Source: CAZKGE01 sp964541695 (lineage in GTDB: Bacteria; Bacillota; Clostridia; Christensenellales; CAG-138). Taken from it: DNA of 54,512 bases. Every line of letters starts with the position of its first letter. Position 1 is the first letter of the stretch. The stretch is from assembly GCA_964541695.1 (NCBI GenBank), contig CAZIRB010000006.1, forward strand, positions 1-54,512. The letters are read 5' to 3'. The position numbers were made by a program, and so were the translations under genes. A model generated the notes under the pieces. The model worked only from the letters and a program-made list of their open reading frames with translations. It was not told the DNA's origin and did no database searches. Below are positions 7,519 to 15,740 of this stretch, piece by piece.

Positions 7519-8702
7519 GCTTTCTCCTCCGTCAGCAGCGCGGTCAGTATGCCGACATAGCCGGCAAGCGCCTTCTCAAGCTGCTCGATCTCGATATATT
7601 CGTCCACCGTGTGCGCGAGGTTTTCGCGCGACGGGCCGAAGCCGATCGTGCGGATGCCCGCTTCGCCCGCGTAGTGGCTGCCGTTCGTGCAGAAGTTGTA
7701 CTGCGTGACCGCGGGATTTAATCCGAGCGCGTCCAACCGGCGCTTGATCTTTTGGACGTATTCCTCGTCCTCGCCGAACAGCCAGCCCGGGAAGAACCGC
7801 TCGCCCGTGATCTTCTCGCCCGTGTAACACTCCTCCTCGCCCACGGAAAAGTACGCGCGCGCGCGGAACGTGTCGTCCTCGCGCTCCAGCGCGGAAATCT
7901 CGTCGAGGATGGGGGCAAGCACGCTCTCCTTGGTCTCGCCGGTCAGCAGCCTGCGGTCGAACGTGGCCGTGCAGAGGCTTGGCACCACCGACGCGCCGGG
8001 ATAGGGCGACGAGAGGATGTCCGTCAGCTCGAGGATGCCCTTGCCGAGGCGCGGATGCACCGGCGGAACGATCGCGGTCAGCCGCGGGACGAGGCGGCAC
8101 ATGGCGTAGACCGCGTTGACGCCCTTCTCGGGGTTGGCAGAGTGCGCGCTCCTGCCGGACGTCTCGACCTTAATCTCCGCGCGGCCGCGCTGGCCGATCT
8201 TGAGATTTAATTCGGACGCCTCGCCGATGACGACGACGTCGGGCCGGACGAGCCCGCCGACCGAGCGCGCCGCGACGCCCTCGAAGCATTCCTCGTGCAC
8301 CACGCCCGCCACGTGCACGCTGCCGGCAAAGTCGCGGCCGCTGTCCTTGGCAAACGCCGCCGCCGCGCAGACCATGGCGGCCACCGCGCCCTTCATGTCC
8401 GACGTGCCGCGCCCGTAGATGCGGCCGTCCTCGATCTCGGCCGCAAACGGGCCGTGCTTCCACTGGTCTGCGCCGACGACCGGCACGGTGTCGATGTGGC
8501 CGTCGAGCAGCACGGCGGGGCCGGGCCGCTTGCCGTAGACGCTGCCGACGACGTTGCCGTATTTGTCCGTGCGGACCTCATCGAAGCGGTTCTGATTAAA
8601 GAACTCGACGAGAATGTCGGCGGCCTGGCGTTCGTTGCCGGAGTAGCTCTGCGCCCTTACGAGCGCCTGGGTCAGGGATATCACAATCGTATTTCGGTCC
8701 AT
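7515..8702 (-). CDS. ygeY: YgeY-family M20 metallohydrolase
   Basis: A 395-residue M20 dizinc peptidase/deacylase. LLDGHIDTVP (about residues 64-73, metal His and Asp), GRGTSDMKGA (about 95), VHEECFEG (about 134, catalytic Glu plus metal Glu) and GEASE are all present, with a dimerisation domain at about 175-290. The sequence matches the YgeY selenium-metabolism hydrolases, which belong to the purine cluster. YgeY-type enzymes hydrolyse an amide or carbamoyl intermediate formed after ring opening; the precise substrate is not certain. AAAAGGAG precedes the ATG. Its stop overlaps the next gene start (ATGA), and HyuA is 29 bp upstream, consistent with one operon. Confidence 0.92.
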   Translation of the reverse strand: MDRNTIVISLTQALVRAQSYSGNERQAADILVEFFNQNRFDEVRTDKYGNVVGSVYGKRPGPAVLLDGHIDTVPVVGADQWKHGPFAAEIEDGRIYGRGTSDMKGAVAAMVCAAAAFAKDSGRDFAGSVHVAGVVHEECFEGVAARSVGGLVRPDVVVIGEASELNLKIGQRGRAEIKVETSGRSAHSANPEKGVNAVYAMCRLVPRLTAIVPPVHPRLGKGILELTDILSSPYPGASVVPSLCTATFDRRLLTGETKESVLAPILDEISALEREDDTFRARAYFSVGEEECYTGEKITGERFFPGWLFGEDEEYVQKIKRRLDALGLNPAVTQYNFCTNGSHYAGEAGIRTIGFGPSRENLAHTVDEYIEIEQLEKALAGYVGILTALLTEEKA

Positions 8703-8731
8703 ATCGGTTGACTCCTTTTGGGGGCGGCGCG

Positions 8732-10111
8732 TTACAGCGCGCCGAGTTCCGCGGGCAGGCCGCGTTTGAGGAAGCGCCCCGCGCCGCGCGTTCCGCAGAA
8801 CTCGCCGTTTTCGGCGATCACGCGGCCGTTTGCTACGGTGAGCGACACGCGGTGGTCCAGCGGCATGCCCTCAAACGGCGTATAGTCACTCTTCTCGTGC
8901 AGGTTTTTGGCCGTGAGCGGGTACGGCGCGCATGGTTCCACGAGCATCAGGTCCGCGTCGCTGCCGACGGCAATCGTGCCCTTTTGCGGGTAAATGCCGT
9001 AGAGCTTGGCCACGTCGGTGGACACGAGATGGGTAAACCGCTCCATCGAGAGCCGCCCCGCGGAAACGCCCGCGGTGAGCAGCACCGGCACGCGCGTCTC
9101 GATGCCCGGCATGCCGCCGGGAATTTCGTAGAACTTGTCCGACACCTGTTTTTGCGCCAGGTAGAAGGCGCAGTCGTCCGTGCCGATCGTAAATTTGACG
9201 CTGCCCCCGATCGCTTGCCAGAGCGCCTCGCGGTCGGCCTCGCCGCGGATCGGCGGGTTACAGAGGTACCGCGCGCCGTCCGGCTGAAGGTATACGTCGC
9301 GCGTGAGCATCAGGTAGTGCGGGCAGGTCTCGCCGATCACCGTCTGTCCGCGCGACTGAGCCTCGGCGATCAGCCTTGCCCCGTCCGCGCTCGACACGTG
9401 CCGGATGAGGAGCTTCGCGCCCGTGCGGCGCGCCACGTTGATCACATTCGCGATGGCAAGCCGTTCGCTCTCGTCCGGCCGGCTTTCGGAAAAATAGCTC
9501 AGGCCCGTCTTGCCCTCGGCGATCAGCCGCGCCGTCTCGGCGAGAATCGTATCCTCGTCCTCGCAGTGCACCGTGGCGAGCGCGCCATGCTTTGCCAGCG
9601 CGGCGAACGCCCGTTCCATGTCCCCGGGCGGCACATACAGCCCGCCCGCGGAGTACGCGGTATAAAACTTGTAGGAGGTGATGCCGCGCGCAAGGAGCGC
9701 GTCGATCTCACCAAGTGTGGCGTCGTTGATGTCCGTCAGCGTGACGTGGAACGAGTAGTCGACCGCCGACGCCGCGGCCTGTTCGAGCCGCGCTTCGAGC
9801 GCCGCAAGCGCAGAGCCGCCCTTGGCCTGGTCCGCAAAGTCGATCAGCGTCGTCACGCCGCCAAGCGCGCCGGACATCGTGCCGTCAAAAAAGTCGTTCA
9901 TCGTGTGCGTGCCGCCGAACGGCAGCAGCATGTGCGCGTGCGTCTCAATCGCGCCCGACAGGAGCGTTTTGCCCGCGCAGTCGATCGTGCGCGCGGCGGG
10001 CTCCGTTATCTCGCCGACGGCCGCGATCTTTCCGTCCCGCACGCCGACGCTCACCACGCCCAAATCCTGCGGCGCGTACACGCGCGCGTTCTTCAGCAGC
10101 AGATCGAGCAT
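8732..10111 (-). CDS. hyuA: Hydantoinase/dihydropyrimidinase-type cyclic amidohydrolase
   Basis: A 459-residue enzyme of the hydantoinase/dihydropyrimidinase family, which hydrolyses cyclic ureides and amides. The metal motif is THAHM (about residue 58). A lysine suited to carbamylation lies in SYKFY (about 147); HCEDED and IRHVSS supply further metal histidines, and GTDDCAF (about 318) the catalytic Asp. The start chosen is the ATG that shares TGATG with the stop of the 2Fe-2S subunit, preceded by AAAGGAGGGGCC. A longer in-frame extension to 10459 lies wholly within that upstream gene and is rejected. The position between YgeY and the XdhD hydroxylase suggests it opens a ring that the hydroxylase has modified. 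D-hydantoinase activity on non-natural substrates is also possible. Confidence 0.9.
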   Translation of the reverse strand: MLDLLLKNARVYAPQDLGVVSVGVRDGKIAAVGEITEPAARTIDCAGKTLLSGAIETHAHMLLPFGGTHTMNDFFDGTMSGALGGVTTLIDFADQAKGGSALAALEARLEQAAASAVDYSFHVTLTDINDATLGEIDALLARGITSYKFYTAYSAGGLYVPPGDMERAFAALAKHGALATVHCEDEDTILAETARLIAEGKTGLSYFSESRPDESERLAIANVINVARRTGAKLLIRHVSSADGARLIAEAQSRGQTVIGETCPHYLMLTRDVYLQPDGARYLCNPPIRGEADREALWQAIGGSVKFTIGTDDCAFYLAQKQVSDKFYEIPGGMPGIETRVPVLLTAGVSAGRLSMERFTHLVSTDVAKLYGIYPQKGTIAVGSDADLMLVEPCAPYPLTAKNLHEKSDYTPFEGMPLDHRVSLTVANGRVIAENGEFCGTRGAGRFLKRGLPAELGAL

Positions 10112-10626
10112 CACGGCCCCTCCTTTTTGCGCATCTGCCAGCCCGCGCGCTCGATCGCGTTCACGATCGGCACGTAGCCCGTGCAGCGGCAGAGGTTTCC
10201 GGCGATGGCCGAGCGGATCTCGCCGCGCGTCGGGTTCGGGTTCTTTAAAAGCAGCGCGTAGGCGCTCATGAGCATCCCCGGCGTGCAGAAGCCGCACTGG
10301 ATCGCGTCGCCCTCGACGAAGCAGGTCTGCAGCACGCGGCCGATCTCCGTTTCGGACAGGCCCTCGATCGTGCGGATGTCCGCGCCTTGCATCTGGAACG
10401 ATGGCACCATGCAGGAGTCGACGGCCGCGCCGTCCATCACCACGGTGCACGCGCCGCACTCGCCCACGCCGCAGCCCTCCTTCGTGCCGGTCATGCCCAG
10501 CGCGTCGCGCAGCACGTCCAGCATGCGCAGGCCCGGGACAGCCTGCACGGCAACGGGCCTGCCGTTGAGCATAAAATCCAGCGTCACCGCGACGTCCGCC
10601 GCTTTTGTTTCCATCCGCTCAGCCAT
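10111..10626 (-). CDS. Molybdenum hydroxylase small subunit, two [2Fe-2S] clusters
   Basis: About 171 residues. The N-terminal plant-type ferredoxin domain (GCGVGECGACTV, about residues 50-62, then DSC) and C-terminal all-helical domain (CGFCTPGM, about 110, and NLCRCTGY, about 145) supply all eight cysteines. It passes electrons from the molybdenum site to the FAD subunit. I chose ATG at 10626, because GGTGAG lies just before it; GTG at 10635 and ATG at 10614 are alternatives. It overlaps the FAD subunit gene upstream by 8 bp and touches HyuA downstream. With the next two genes it makes a complete three-subunit xanthine dehydrogenase-type enzyme. Confidence 0.92.
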   Translation of the reverse strand: MAERMETKAADVAVTLDFMLNGRPVAVQAVPGLRMLDVLRDALGMTGTKEGCGVGECGACTVVMDGAAVDSCMVPSFQMQGADIRTIEGLSETEIGRVLQTCFVEGDAIQCGFCTPGMLMSAYALLLKNPNPTRGEIRSAIAGNLCRCTGYVPIVNAIERAGWQMRKKEGP

Positions 10627-11491
10627 CGCGCTCACCCAGAATCAGCTTTTTCAGAATCCGCGCGGCCAGCTTCTCGGCCACGGGCTGCTTGTATTTTGTC
10701 GAGTGCCGGATGCCCGCGATCTCGGGGATCTTATCGGCCAGCGCCTTGGCCACGGCGGCAATGTCTGCTGCCGCAGGCCGTTTGCCAAGCAGCATCGCGG
10801 AGATATCGTCGAACCGCTGCGGCCGCGGGAACGTGGCCCCGAGCGTCATGTCGAAGTACGTCACGCGCCCCTCGGCGTCCAGGTTAAGCAGCGTCGCCAC
10901 CGTCATACGCGAGATGGCGAGCGCGCGCCTGCGGCCGAGCTTATAGAAATCGCCGACGCAGCCGTCCGGCAGCTTTTTGACATGGACGGCCGTGATCAGG
11001 TCGCCGGCAATTAAACTTGTTTTGTACGGGCCGGTCACCACGTCATACAGCGGCAGCAGCAGCGTTTCGTCCGCGCGCCGGACCTCGACTTTCGCGTCGA
11101 GCACGGCGAGCGCGGGCAGCGTGTCCGCCGCGGGCGACGCGTTGGCGATGTTTCCGCCGATGGTCGCGTGGTTGCGGATCTGCAGCGAGCCCACGGTGGC
11201 GCAGGCCAGCGACAGAATGTTTGCGTGTTGCCGCACCAGCTCGTTTTCCACGATCTGCGTATGCGTCGTCATCGAACCGATCATGAGCCGGTCGCCCGCG
11301 TCCGTCACGCCGCAGAGCTCGGGCAGACCGAATATATCGATCACGTGATGGTCCTTATAAAATTCGTTCTCGCGCGCCTTGACCAATATGTCCGTGCCGC
11401 CCGCGAAGTACAGCGCCGGACCGCCGGCCGCTTTTGCGGCGGCGAGCGCGCCGTCTATGGAGGCCGCCTTTACATAGCTTGCCATCCGCAT
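10619..11491 (-). CDS. Molybdenum hydroxylase FAD-binding middle subunit
   Basis: A 290-residue subunit of the CO dehydrogenase/xanthine dehydrogenase medium-chain family. FAD-binding motifs YFAGGTDIL (about residues 28-36) and SLQIRNHATIGGNIANAS (about 103-120) are intact. A C-terminal CODH-type domain follows (about 175-285). It transfers electrons from the 2Fe-2S subunit to NAD or another carrier. GGAGGG lies 10 bases before the ATG. It is 3 bp downstream of the large subunit stop and overlaps the small subunit gene, so the order large-FAD-small is conserved and co-translated. Confidence 0.92.
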   Translation of the reverse strand: MRMASYVKAASIDGALAAAKAAGGPALYFAGGTDILVKARENEFYKDHHVIDIFGLPELCGVTDAGDRLMIGSMTTHTQIVENELVRQHANILSLACATVGSLQIRNHATIGGNIANASPAADTLPALAVLDAKVEVRRADETLLLPLYDVVTGPYKTSLIAGDLITAVHVKKLPDGCVGDFYKLGRRRALAISRMTVATLLNLDAEGRVTYFDMTLGATFPRPQRFDDISAMLLGKRPAAADIAAVAKALADKIPEIAGIRHSTKYKQPVAEKLAARILKKLILGERDG

Positions 11492-11494
11492 GGT

Positions 11495-13798
11495 CTATCT
11501 GCCCTCCTCGTTCTGCACTCTTTTCGCCGCGGCGAACACGCTGTCCAAATCCGCCGGGAGTTTGCGTATCGCCCCGGCCTTGCCGATCGCGTGATTGATC
11601 GCGCCGATCACCGCCGCCGCGCCCGGCTCCGTGGCGGGCTCGCCGAGCGAGCGTCCGCCGAACGGCGCGCGCGGGTCCGGATGCTCGTCCAGCAGCGGCA
11701 CGTTGTCCCCCACGTCCAGCGCGGTGGGAATCAGGTATTCTTCAAAGTTGAGGTGCTTGATCTCGGTCGTCTTCGGGTCGACGGCCAGGTCCTCCATGAC
11801 AGCCATACCCATGCCCATCGCCATGCCGCCGTAGATCTGGCCCTTGGCCATGCCCGGGTTGATCGCGCGGCCCATGTCGTGGCAGCCGACCATGCGCAGC
11901 ACGGTCACCTCGCCGGTGTCCGTGTCGACCTCGACCTCGGCGCCGTGGCACGAATACGTATAGCTGTGGAACGCCTCGCCGTATCCCTTATTCGCGTCCC
12001 AGTGGATGCGCGGCACGACGTAGGTGCCCGGCGCGGCGGGCGTAAGGCCGACGCTGTACGCCACGTGCACGGCCTCCGCGAACGATATCTCCCGTCCGCC
12101 AAAGCGCACGCGGTCGTTCTCAAACGCGATCCCGTCCGCGGGCGCGCCGTAGACGCGGCCGACGCCGTCGGCCAGGATGCTGTGTATCGCCTTTGCCGCA
12201 TCCTGAATCGCGCTGCCGCCGATGAATGTTCCGCGCGACGCGATGGCCGCGCCGGTCAGCGGCGACTTACCCGTGTCCGTCTCGCTCATCGTGATGCGCG
12301 AAAAATCCACGCCCATGGCCTCGGCGGCGATCTGCGCGAGGCAGGTCCGCAGGCCCTGCCCCTGCTCCGTCAGGCCGCAGTTGACGTGCACGCTCGCGTC
12401 CTCCTCGACCTCGATGTAGACGCGGCCCACATCCAGCGCCTCCGCGCCGATACTCACGCCGCGCAAACTGCACGCGATGCCCACGCCGCGGCGCTTTGCG
12501 CCGCGGTTCTCGCGGCTGTAACGCGCAAACTTATTGTCAAACTCGAGCTCCGCGGCCACCTTCTCCATCACGGAGGCGATGCTCACCGTGTGGAAATCCA
12601 GCGGCTGGCCGGTTGCGCTCATGTCGCCGGTCTTTAAAAAATTCCTGCGCCGAAGCTCCGTCGGGGACATGTTCAGCCGCTCCGCCAGCTCGTTGAGCGC
12701 GTTCTCCATGGCGAATATCGCCTGCGGCGTACCGAAGCCGCGCATGGAGCCGGTATGCACGTTGTTCGTCAGCACGGCCTTGGAGCGGTAGTCCACGTTT
12801 TCGATGCTGTACGGCCCCGCGCCGAGCGTGATCGTCTTCCACATTACGCCCTGCGACATATTGACGTACGCGCCGCCGTCGCCGACCGCGCGGGCCTGTA
12901 CGGCGCGAATCGTCCCGTCCTTCGTCGCACCGATTTTGATGCGGAACGAAATCGGGTGGCGCTTGTACGACTCCCGGATCGATTCCTCGCGCGTCAACAC
13001 ATAGCGCGCGGGGCGGCCGGTCTTGAGCGCGATCAGGCCCGCGCGCACCGCGAGCGGCTCCACGGACTCCAGCTTGCCGCCGAACGTGCCGCCGAGCACG
13101 CTCGGCTGCACGAGCACGCGCGCGAGCGGCAGGTTGAGCGTGCGGCTCACGGAGAGGCGCACCATGTACGGGTTCTGGATGGAGCCGTGTATGGTCAGCT
13201 CGGGGCGCATGGGGCTGGGCACGGCCACGATGGCCTCGGTCTCGATATAGGCGTGCTCGACAAACTGCGTCTCGTAGTCGGTCTCGACGAGTACGTCGGA
13301 CGCGGCAAAGCCCGTCTCGACGTCCCCCTTATGCGTGTAGCAGTCGCAGCAGACGTTGTCCGGAAAGTCCGGGTTCAACACGTGTTCCGCGCCCTCGGCC
13401 GCGGCGGGACCGGCCAGCACGGGCAGCTCCTCGTATTCGGCGTGGACGCGCTTTGCGGCTTCGTCCGCCTGCGTTTGCGTTTCCGCGGCCACGACGGCGA
13501 TCACGTCGCCGAAAAACCGCGTCTTGTCCTCCGCCAGCACGTATTGGTCCACCACGACCTCGCCGATCATCTTGGCGCCGGGGATGTCCGCGGCCGTAAT
13601 CACCGCATGCACGCCGGGCATATGCGCGGCTTCCTCGGTATGGATGCGGCAAATGCGCGCGTGCGGGTGCGCCGCGTACACGCCCTTGCAGTACAGCATG
13701 TTCGGCAGGCGGATATCCGCGCCGTAGACCGCGCGGCCCGTTGCCTTGGCCAGCGCGTCGATGCGCGGCAGCGTTTGCCCGACCGTATTGAATTCCAA
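11495..13798 (-). CDS. xdhD: XdhD/XdhA-type molybdenum hydroxylase large (Mo-pterin) subunit
   Basis: A 767-residue molybdopterin-binding subunit. Domain order is the a/b hammerhead (about 15-125) followed by the Mo-binding domains. Motifs are GGTFGGK (about residue 238), MRGFGTPQ (about 350), EQGQGL and GRSLGEP near the C-terminus with the catalytic Glu. The start is TTG at 13798, placed by a near-perfect AAAAAAGGAGGGG; an in-frame upstream extension to 13900 lacks this support. The family hydroxylates purines or related heterocycles using water as oxygen donor. Its neighbours (FAD and 2Fe-2S subunits, HyuA, YgeY, PreTA, SsnA) place it in the purine-catabolic cluster. The Arg in MRGFG is the residue usually associated with substrate positioning in xanthine dehydrogenases. 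Confidence 0.92.
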   Translation of the reverse strand: MEFNTVGQTLPRIDALAKATGRAVYGADIRLPNMLYCKGVYAAHPHARICRIHTEEAAHMPGVHAVITAADIPGAKMIGEVVVDQYVLAEDKTRFFGDVIAVVAAETQTQADEAAKRVHAEYEELPVLAGPAAAEGAEHVLNPDFPDNVCCDCYTHKGDVETGFAASDVLVETDYETQFVEHAYIETEAIVAVPSPMRPELTIHGSIQNPYMVRLSVSRTLNLPLARVLVQPSVLGGTFGGKLESVEPLAVRAGLIALKTGRPARYVLTREESIRESYKRHPISFRIKIGATKDGTIRAVQARAVGDGGAYVNMSQGVMWKTITLGAGPYSIENVDYRSKAVLTNNVHTGSMRGFGTPQAIFAMENALNELAERLNMSPTELRRRNFLKTGDMSATGQPLDFHTVSIASVMEKVAAELEFDNKFARYSRENRGAKRRGVGIACSLRGVSIGAEALDVGRVYIEVEEDASVHVNCGLTEQGQGLRTCLAQIAAEAMGVDFSRITMSETDTGKSPLTGAAIASRGTFIGGSAIQDAAKAIHSILADGVGRVYGAPADGIAFENDRVRFGGREISFAEAVHVAYSVGLTPAAPGTYVVPRIHWDANKGYGEAFHSYTYSCHGAEVEVDTDTGEVTVLRMVGCHDMGRAINPGMAKGQIYGGMAMGMGMAVMEDLAVDPKTTEIKHLNFEEYLIPTALDVGDNVPLLDEHPDPRAPFGGRSLGEPATEPGAAAVIGAINHAIGKAGAIRKLPADLDSVFAAAKRVQNEEGR

Positions 13799-14196
13799 CG
13801 GGACCCCTCCTTTTTTGCAAAGCGCCCGGGCGCGCCGCGCGTCCGGCGGACCGTCCGGCCCGCATAGCCCCCGCGCCGCAGCGCCGTCGCCAGCCATCAC
13901 GACTCCAAGGGTGCTTTGCGTGACCCTTTAAACAATCCTGCTATTCGTCGCGCGTTGTCGAATCCGGGCATGCTGCGCGCCCCTCCGCACAACCTTTTCC
14001 GTCTGGTGTGTGCGGCCGCAGCGCCGTCGCGGACCCAGGGCGGATGCGACACGCGCCCTCTTACGAAACTTGTCTGTCCGTCTCGCGCCACCGCAGCGCC
14101 GTCGCTAACCCAAGAACGCTCAGCGCGCGCCCGGCTATGGCTTCCCCGCAACCCTCTGCCGCGCCGGGCATAACAACGACCGCGGGTTCACTCCGC
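13799..14196. other. 398-bp spacer between two halves of the minus-strand cluster
   Basis: No gene is supported. The spacer separates the XdhD operon from the RraA-family gene. It holds three exact copies of a 15-mer (listed separately) and the ribosome binding site of XdhD. No clear promoter is visible, and any promoter for XdhD must be a divergent type. Confidence 0.6.
13876..14105. repeat. Three exact direct copies of CCGCAGCGCCGTCGC
   Basis: The 15-mer occurs at 13876-13890, 14016-14030 and 14091-14105, all in the same orientation, with spacings of 140 and 75 bp. Copies 2 and 3 share a little more sequence downstream (a GACCCA/AACCCA-like tail). Spacing is irregular, so this is not a CRISPR. 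It may be regulator binding sites or remnants of a duplicated segment. Confidence 0.6.
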
Positions 14197-14850
14197 TCAG
14201 ATCGCGCCGACCTTCTTGTACACTTCCTCGAGCGAGACGCCGCTGCGTAGGCTCGAGCGAACGGAATTCTCCTTCTCCACGGTGGCGAGCGCCTTCTCGA
14301 ACACCTCGTCGGCGATCTCGTACGGGATGATGCACACGCCGTCGATGTCGCCGAATATCATGTCGCCGGGGCGGATCAGCACGCCGTCGATGAGCACGGG
14401 CGTCTTGCACTCGTTGATCTCGCAGCGGCCCTTCGACGTCGTCGGCAGCGCGCCGCGGTAGAACAGCGGGAAATCCATCTCCTTGAGCGCGCGCAGGTCG
14501 CGCGCCATGGCGTCGAGCAGCACGCCCACGCCCTTCCGCTGCAGCACGGCGGTCGCGAACAGCTCCCCGAACACGGCGCAGTTCAATTCGCCGCGGATGG
14601 CCAGCACGTACACCTCGCCCGGCTGCAATTGGTCGACCACCTTGCACTGCGCCGTCAGCGGGTCGTCCGGCATCGTGTACACCTGCGTGCCGATGCTCGT
14701 AAACGCGGGCCCGAACAGCACGGTGTCGTCCTTGAGCGGCCGGATGCCGGACTTGAGCGACTGGTTGCGATAGCCCAGCTCGTCCATCACGTCGCAGATG
14801 ACGCCGCTGTACAGGGTTTTCTTCAGGTATTCCGCCTCATATTTCGACAT
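14197..14850 (-). CDS. RraA-family protein (HMG/CHA aldolase-like lyase)
   Basis: A 217-residue RraA/DlpA-fold protein. GELNCAVFGELFATAVLQRKG (about 88-108), then ARD at about 116, form the substrate and metal site seen in 4-hydroxy-4-methyl-2-oxoglutarate aldolases, and GDIDGVCIIP (about 168) is the family hallmark. Members either cleave pyruvate-type aldols with Mg2+ or bind RNase E; the latter is unlikely in Bacillota. AGGAGAG precedes the ATG. It is the last gene of the upstream half-cluster, followed by a 400-bp spacer. A role cleaving a keto-acid intermediate next to the carboxymuconolactone-decarboxylase-like protein fits context but is inference. Confidence 0.85.
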   Translation of the reverse strand: MSKYEAEYLKKTLYSGVICDVMDELGYRNQSLKSGIRPLKDDTVLFGPAFTSIGTQVYTMPDDPLTAQCKVVDQLQPGEVYVLAIRGELNCAVFGELFATAVLQRKGVGVLLDAMARDLRALKEMDFPLFYRGALPTTSKGRCEINECKTPVLIDGVLIRPGDMIFGDIDGVCIIPYEIADEVFEKALATVEKENSVRSSLRSGVSLEEVYKKVGAI

Positions 14851-14941
14851 AATTCTCTCTCCTCATTCAATCTCGCAGATCCGATCCGACAGACCTGTCC
14901 CGGCTCGCGGGCCGATCCTGCCGCCTGCCGCGCCCGTTTTC

Positions 14942-15256
14942 TTACGCTTCCCCGATCGCTTTGTATACGTCGAGGTTCTCGAGCACCATGGGCAGGCCGC
15001 CGGCCGAGTACACGGCGCGCATGGCTTCGATGGCCTGCTCCTTCGTCGCGCCGGCCGCGATGGCCTCGCGCGCGCAGGCTGCCGCGCCGCCGGGATGGTT
15101 GCAGATTGCGTCCGCCACCATGGAGATCAGGTACTTATACTTGGGTTCAAGCGCGCCTTCGCAATGCACCAAACCCATGGTCTCGTCCACCAGCGCGTAC
15201 AGCTTCTCGTCCGCGTCCGCGATGGGCTTTAAAAAGAACGGTACTTCCTTTTTCAT
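14942..15256 (-). CDS. Carboxymuconolactone decarboxylase/AhpD-like small protein
   Basis: A 104-residue all-helical protein. The core pattern AICNHPGGAAACAREAIAAG followed by TKEQAIEAMRAV (about 45-80) is typical of the CMD/AhpD family. A classical CxxC redox pair is not visible; the two cysteines are nine positions apart (CNHPGGAAAC). It may therefore be a lyase-type rather than a peroxidase-type member. The start ATG has AAAAAGGAG nine bases before it. It is 4 bp from the 2Fe-2S subunit gene upstream and 91 bp from the RraA gene downstream. Confidence 0.85.
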   Translation of the reverse strand: MKKEVPFFLKPIADADEKLYALVDETMGLVHCEGALEPKYKYLISMVADAICNHPGGAAACAREAIAAGATKEQAIEAMRAVYSAGGLPMVLENLDVYKAIGEA

Positions 15257-15260
15257 GTTT

Positions 15261-15740
15261 CTACTCTCCTTTTTCGTCTATTGCGTTTGCCGCGGCCATG
15301 ACCGCGTCGATGATCTTGATATAGCCCGTGCAGCGGCAGATGTTGCCGGCGAGCGCCTCGGCGGCCTGCTCGCGCGTGGGGTGCTTACATTTGTTCAGCA
15401 GCGCCTTGGCGGCAAGCACCATGCCGGGCGTGCAGTAGCCGCACTGCACCGCGCCCGCGTCCAGAAACGCCTGCTGCACCGGGTCGAGCGCGCCGCCCTC
15501 GGCGCTCAATCCCTCGATCGTCGTGACCGCGCGGCCCGCTACCTGCGCGGAAAGCACCATGCACGAGTTGACGGGCTCCCCGTCGAGCAGCACCGTGCAC
15601 GCGCCGCACTCGCCCTCCCGGCAGGCCGCCTTCGTGCCGGTTAAATGCAGCCGCTCGCGCAGCAGGTCCACGAGGACCTCGCCGGGCCTCTCCTCGACCG
15701 TGACGGCCTTGCCGTTAAGAAAAAACGATAGACCGCTCAT
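15261..15740 (-). CDS. Orphan molybdenum hydroxylase 2Fe-2S subunit
   Basis: A 159-residue small subunit with all eight cluster cysteines: CREGECGACTV (about 40-50), NSC, QCGYCTPGM (about 98) and NICRCTGY (about 132). It differs from the subunit at 10111-10626. No Mo or FAD subunit gene adjoins it. The only unpaired Mo subunit in the window is at 25498-27753, 10 kb upstream on the same strand, so those two may form one enzyme. ATG overlaps the stop of the upstream membrane-protein gene (ATGA) and has GAGG ten bases before it. An in-frame extension to 17009 is an artefact of high GC. Confidence 0.9.
   Translation of the reverse strand: MSGLSFFLNGKAVTVEERPGEVLVDLLRERLHLTGTKAACREGECGACTVLLDGEPVNSCMVLSAQVAGRAVTTIEGLSAEGGALDPVQQAFLDAGAVQCGYCTPGMVLAAKALLNKCKHPTREQAAEALAGNICRCTGYIKIIDAVMAAANAIDEKGE

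Noticed and set aside
10109..10459. N-terminal extension of the hydantoinase
   Set aside because: It reads the 2Fe-2S subunit gene in the wrong frame. The ATG at 10111 has AAAGGAGG and the correct family N-terminus.
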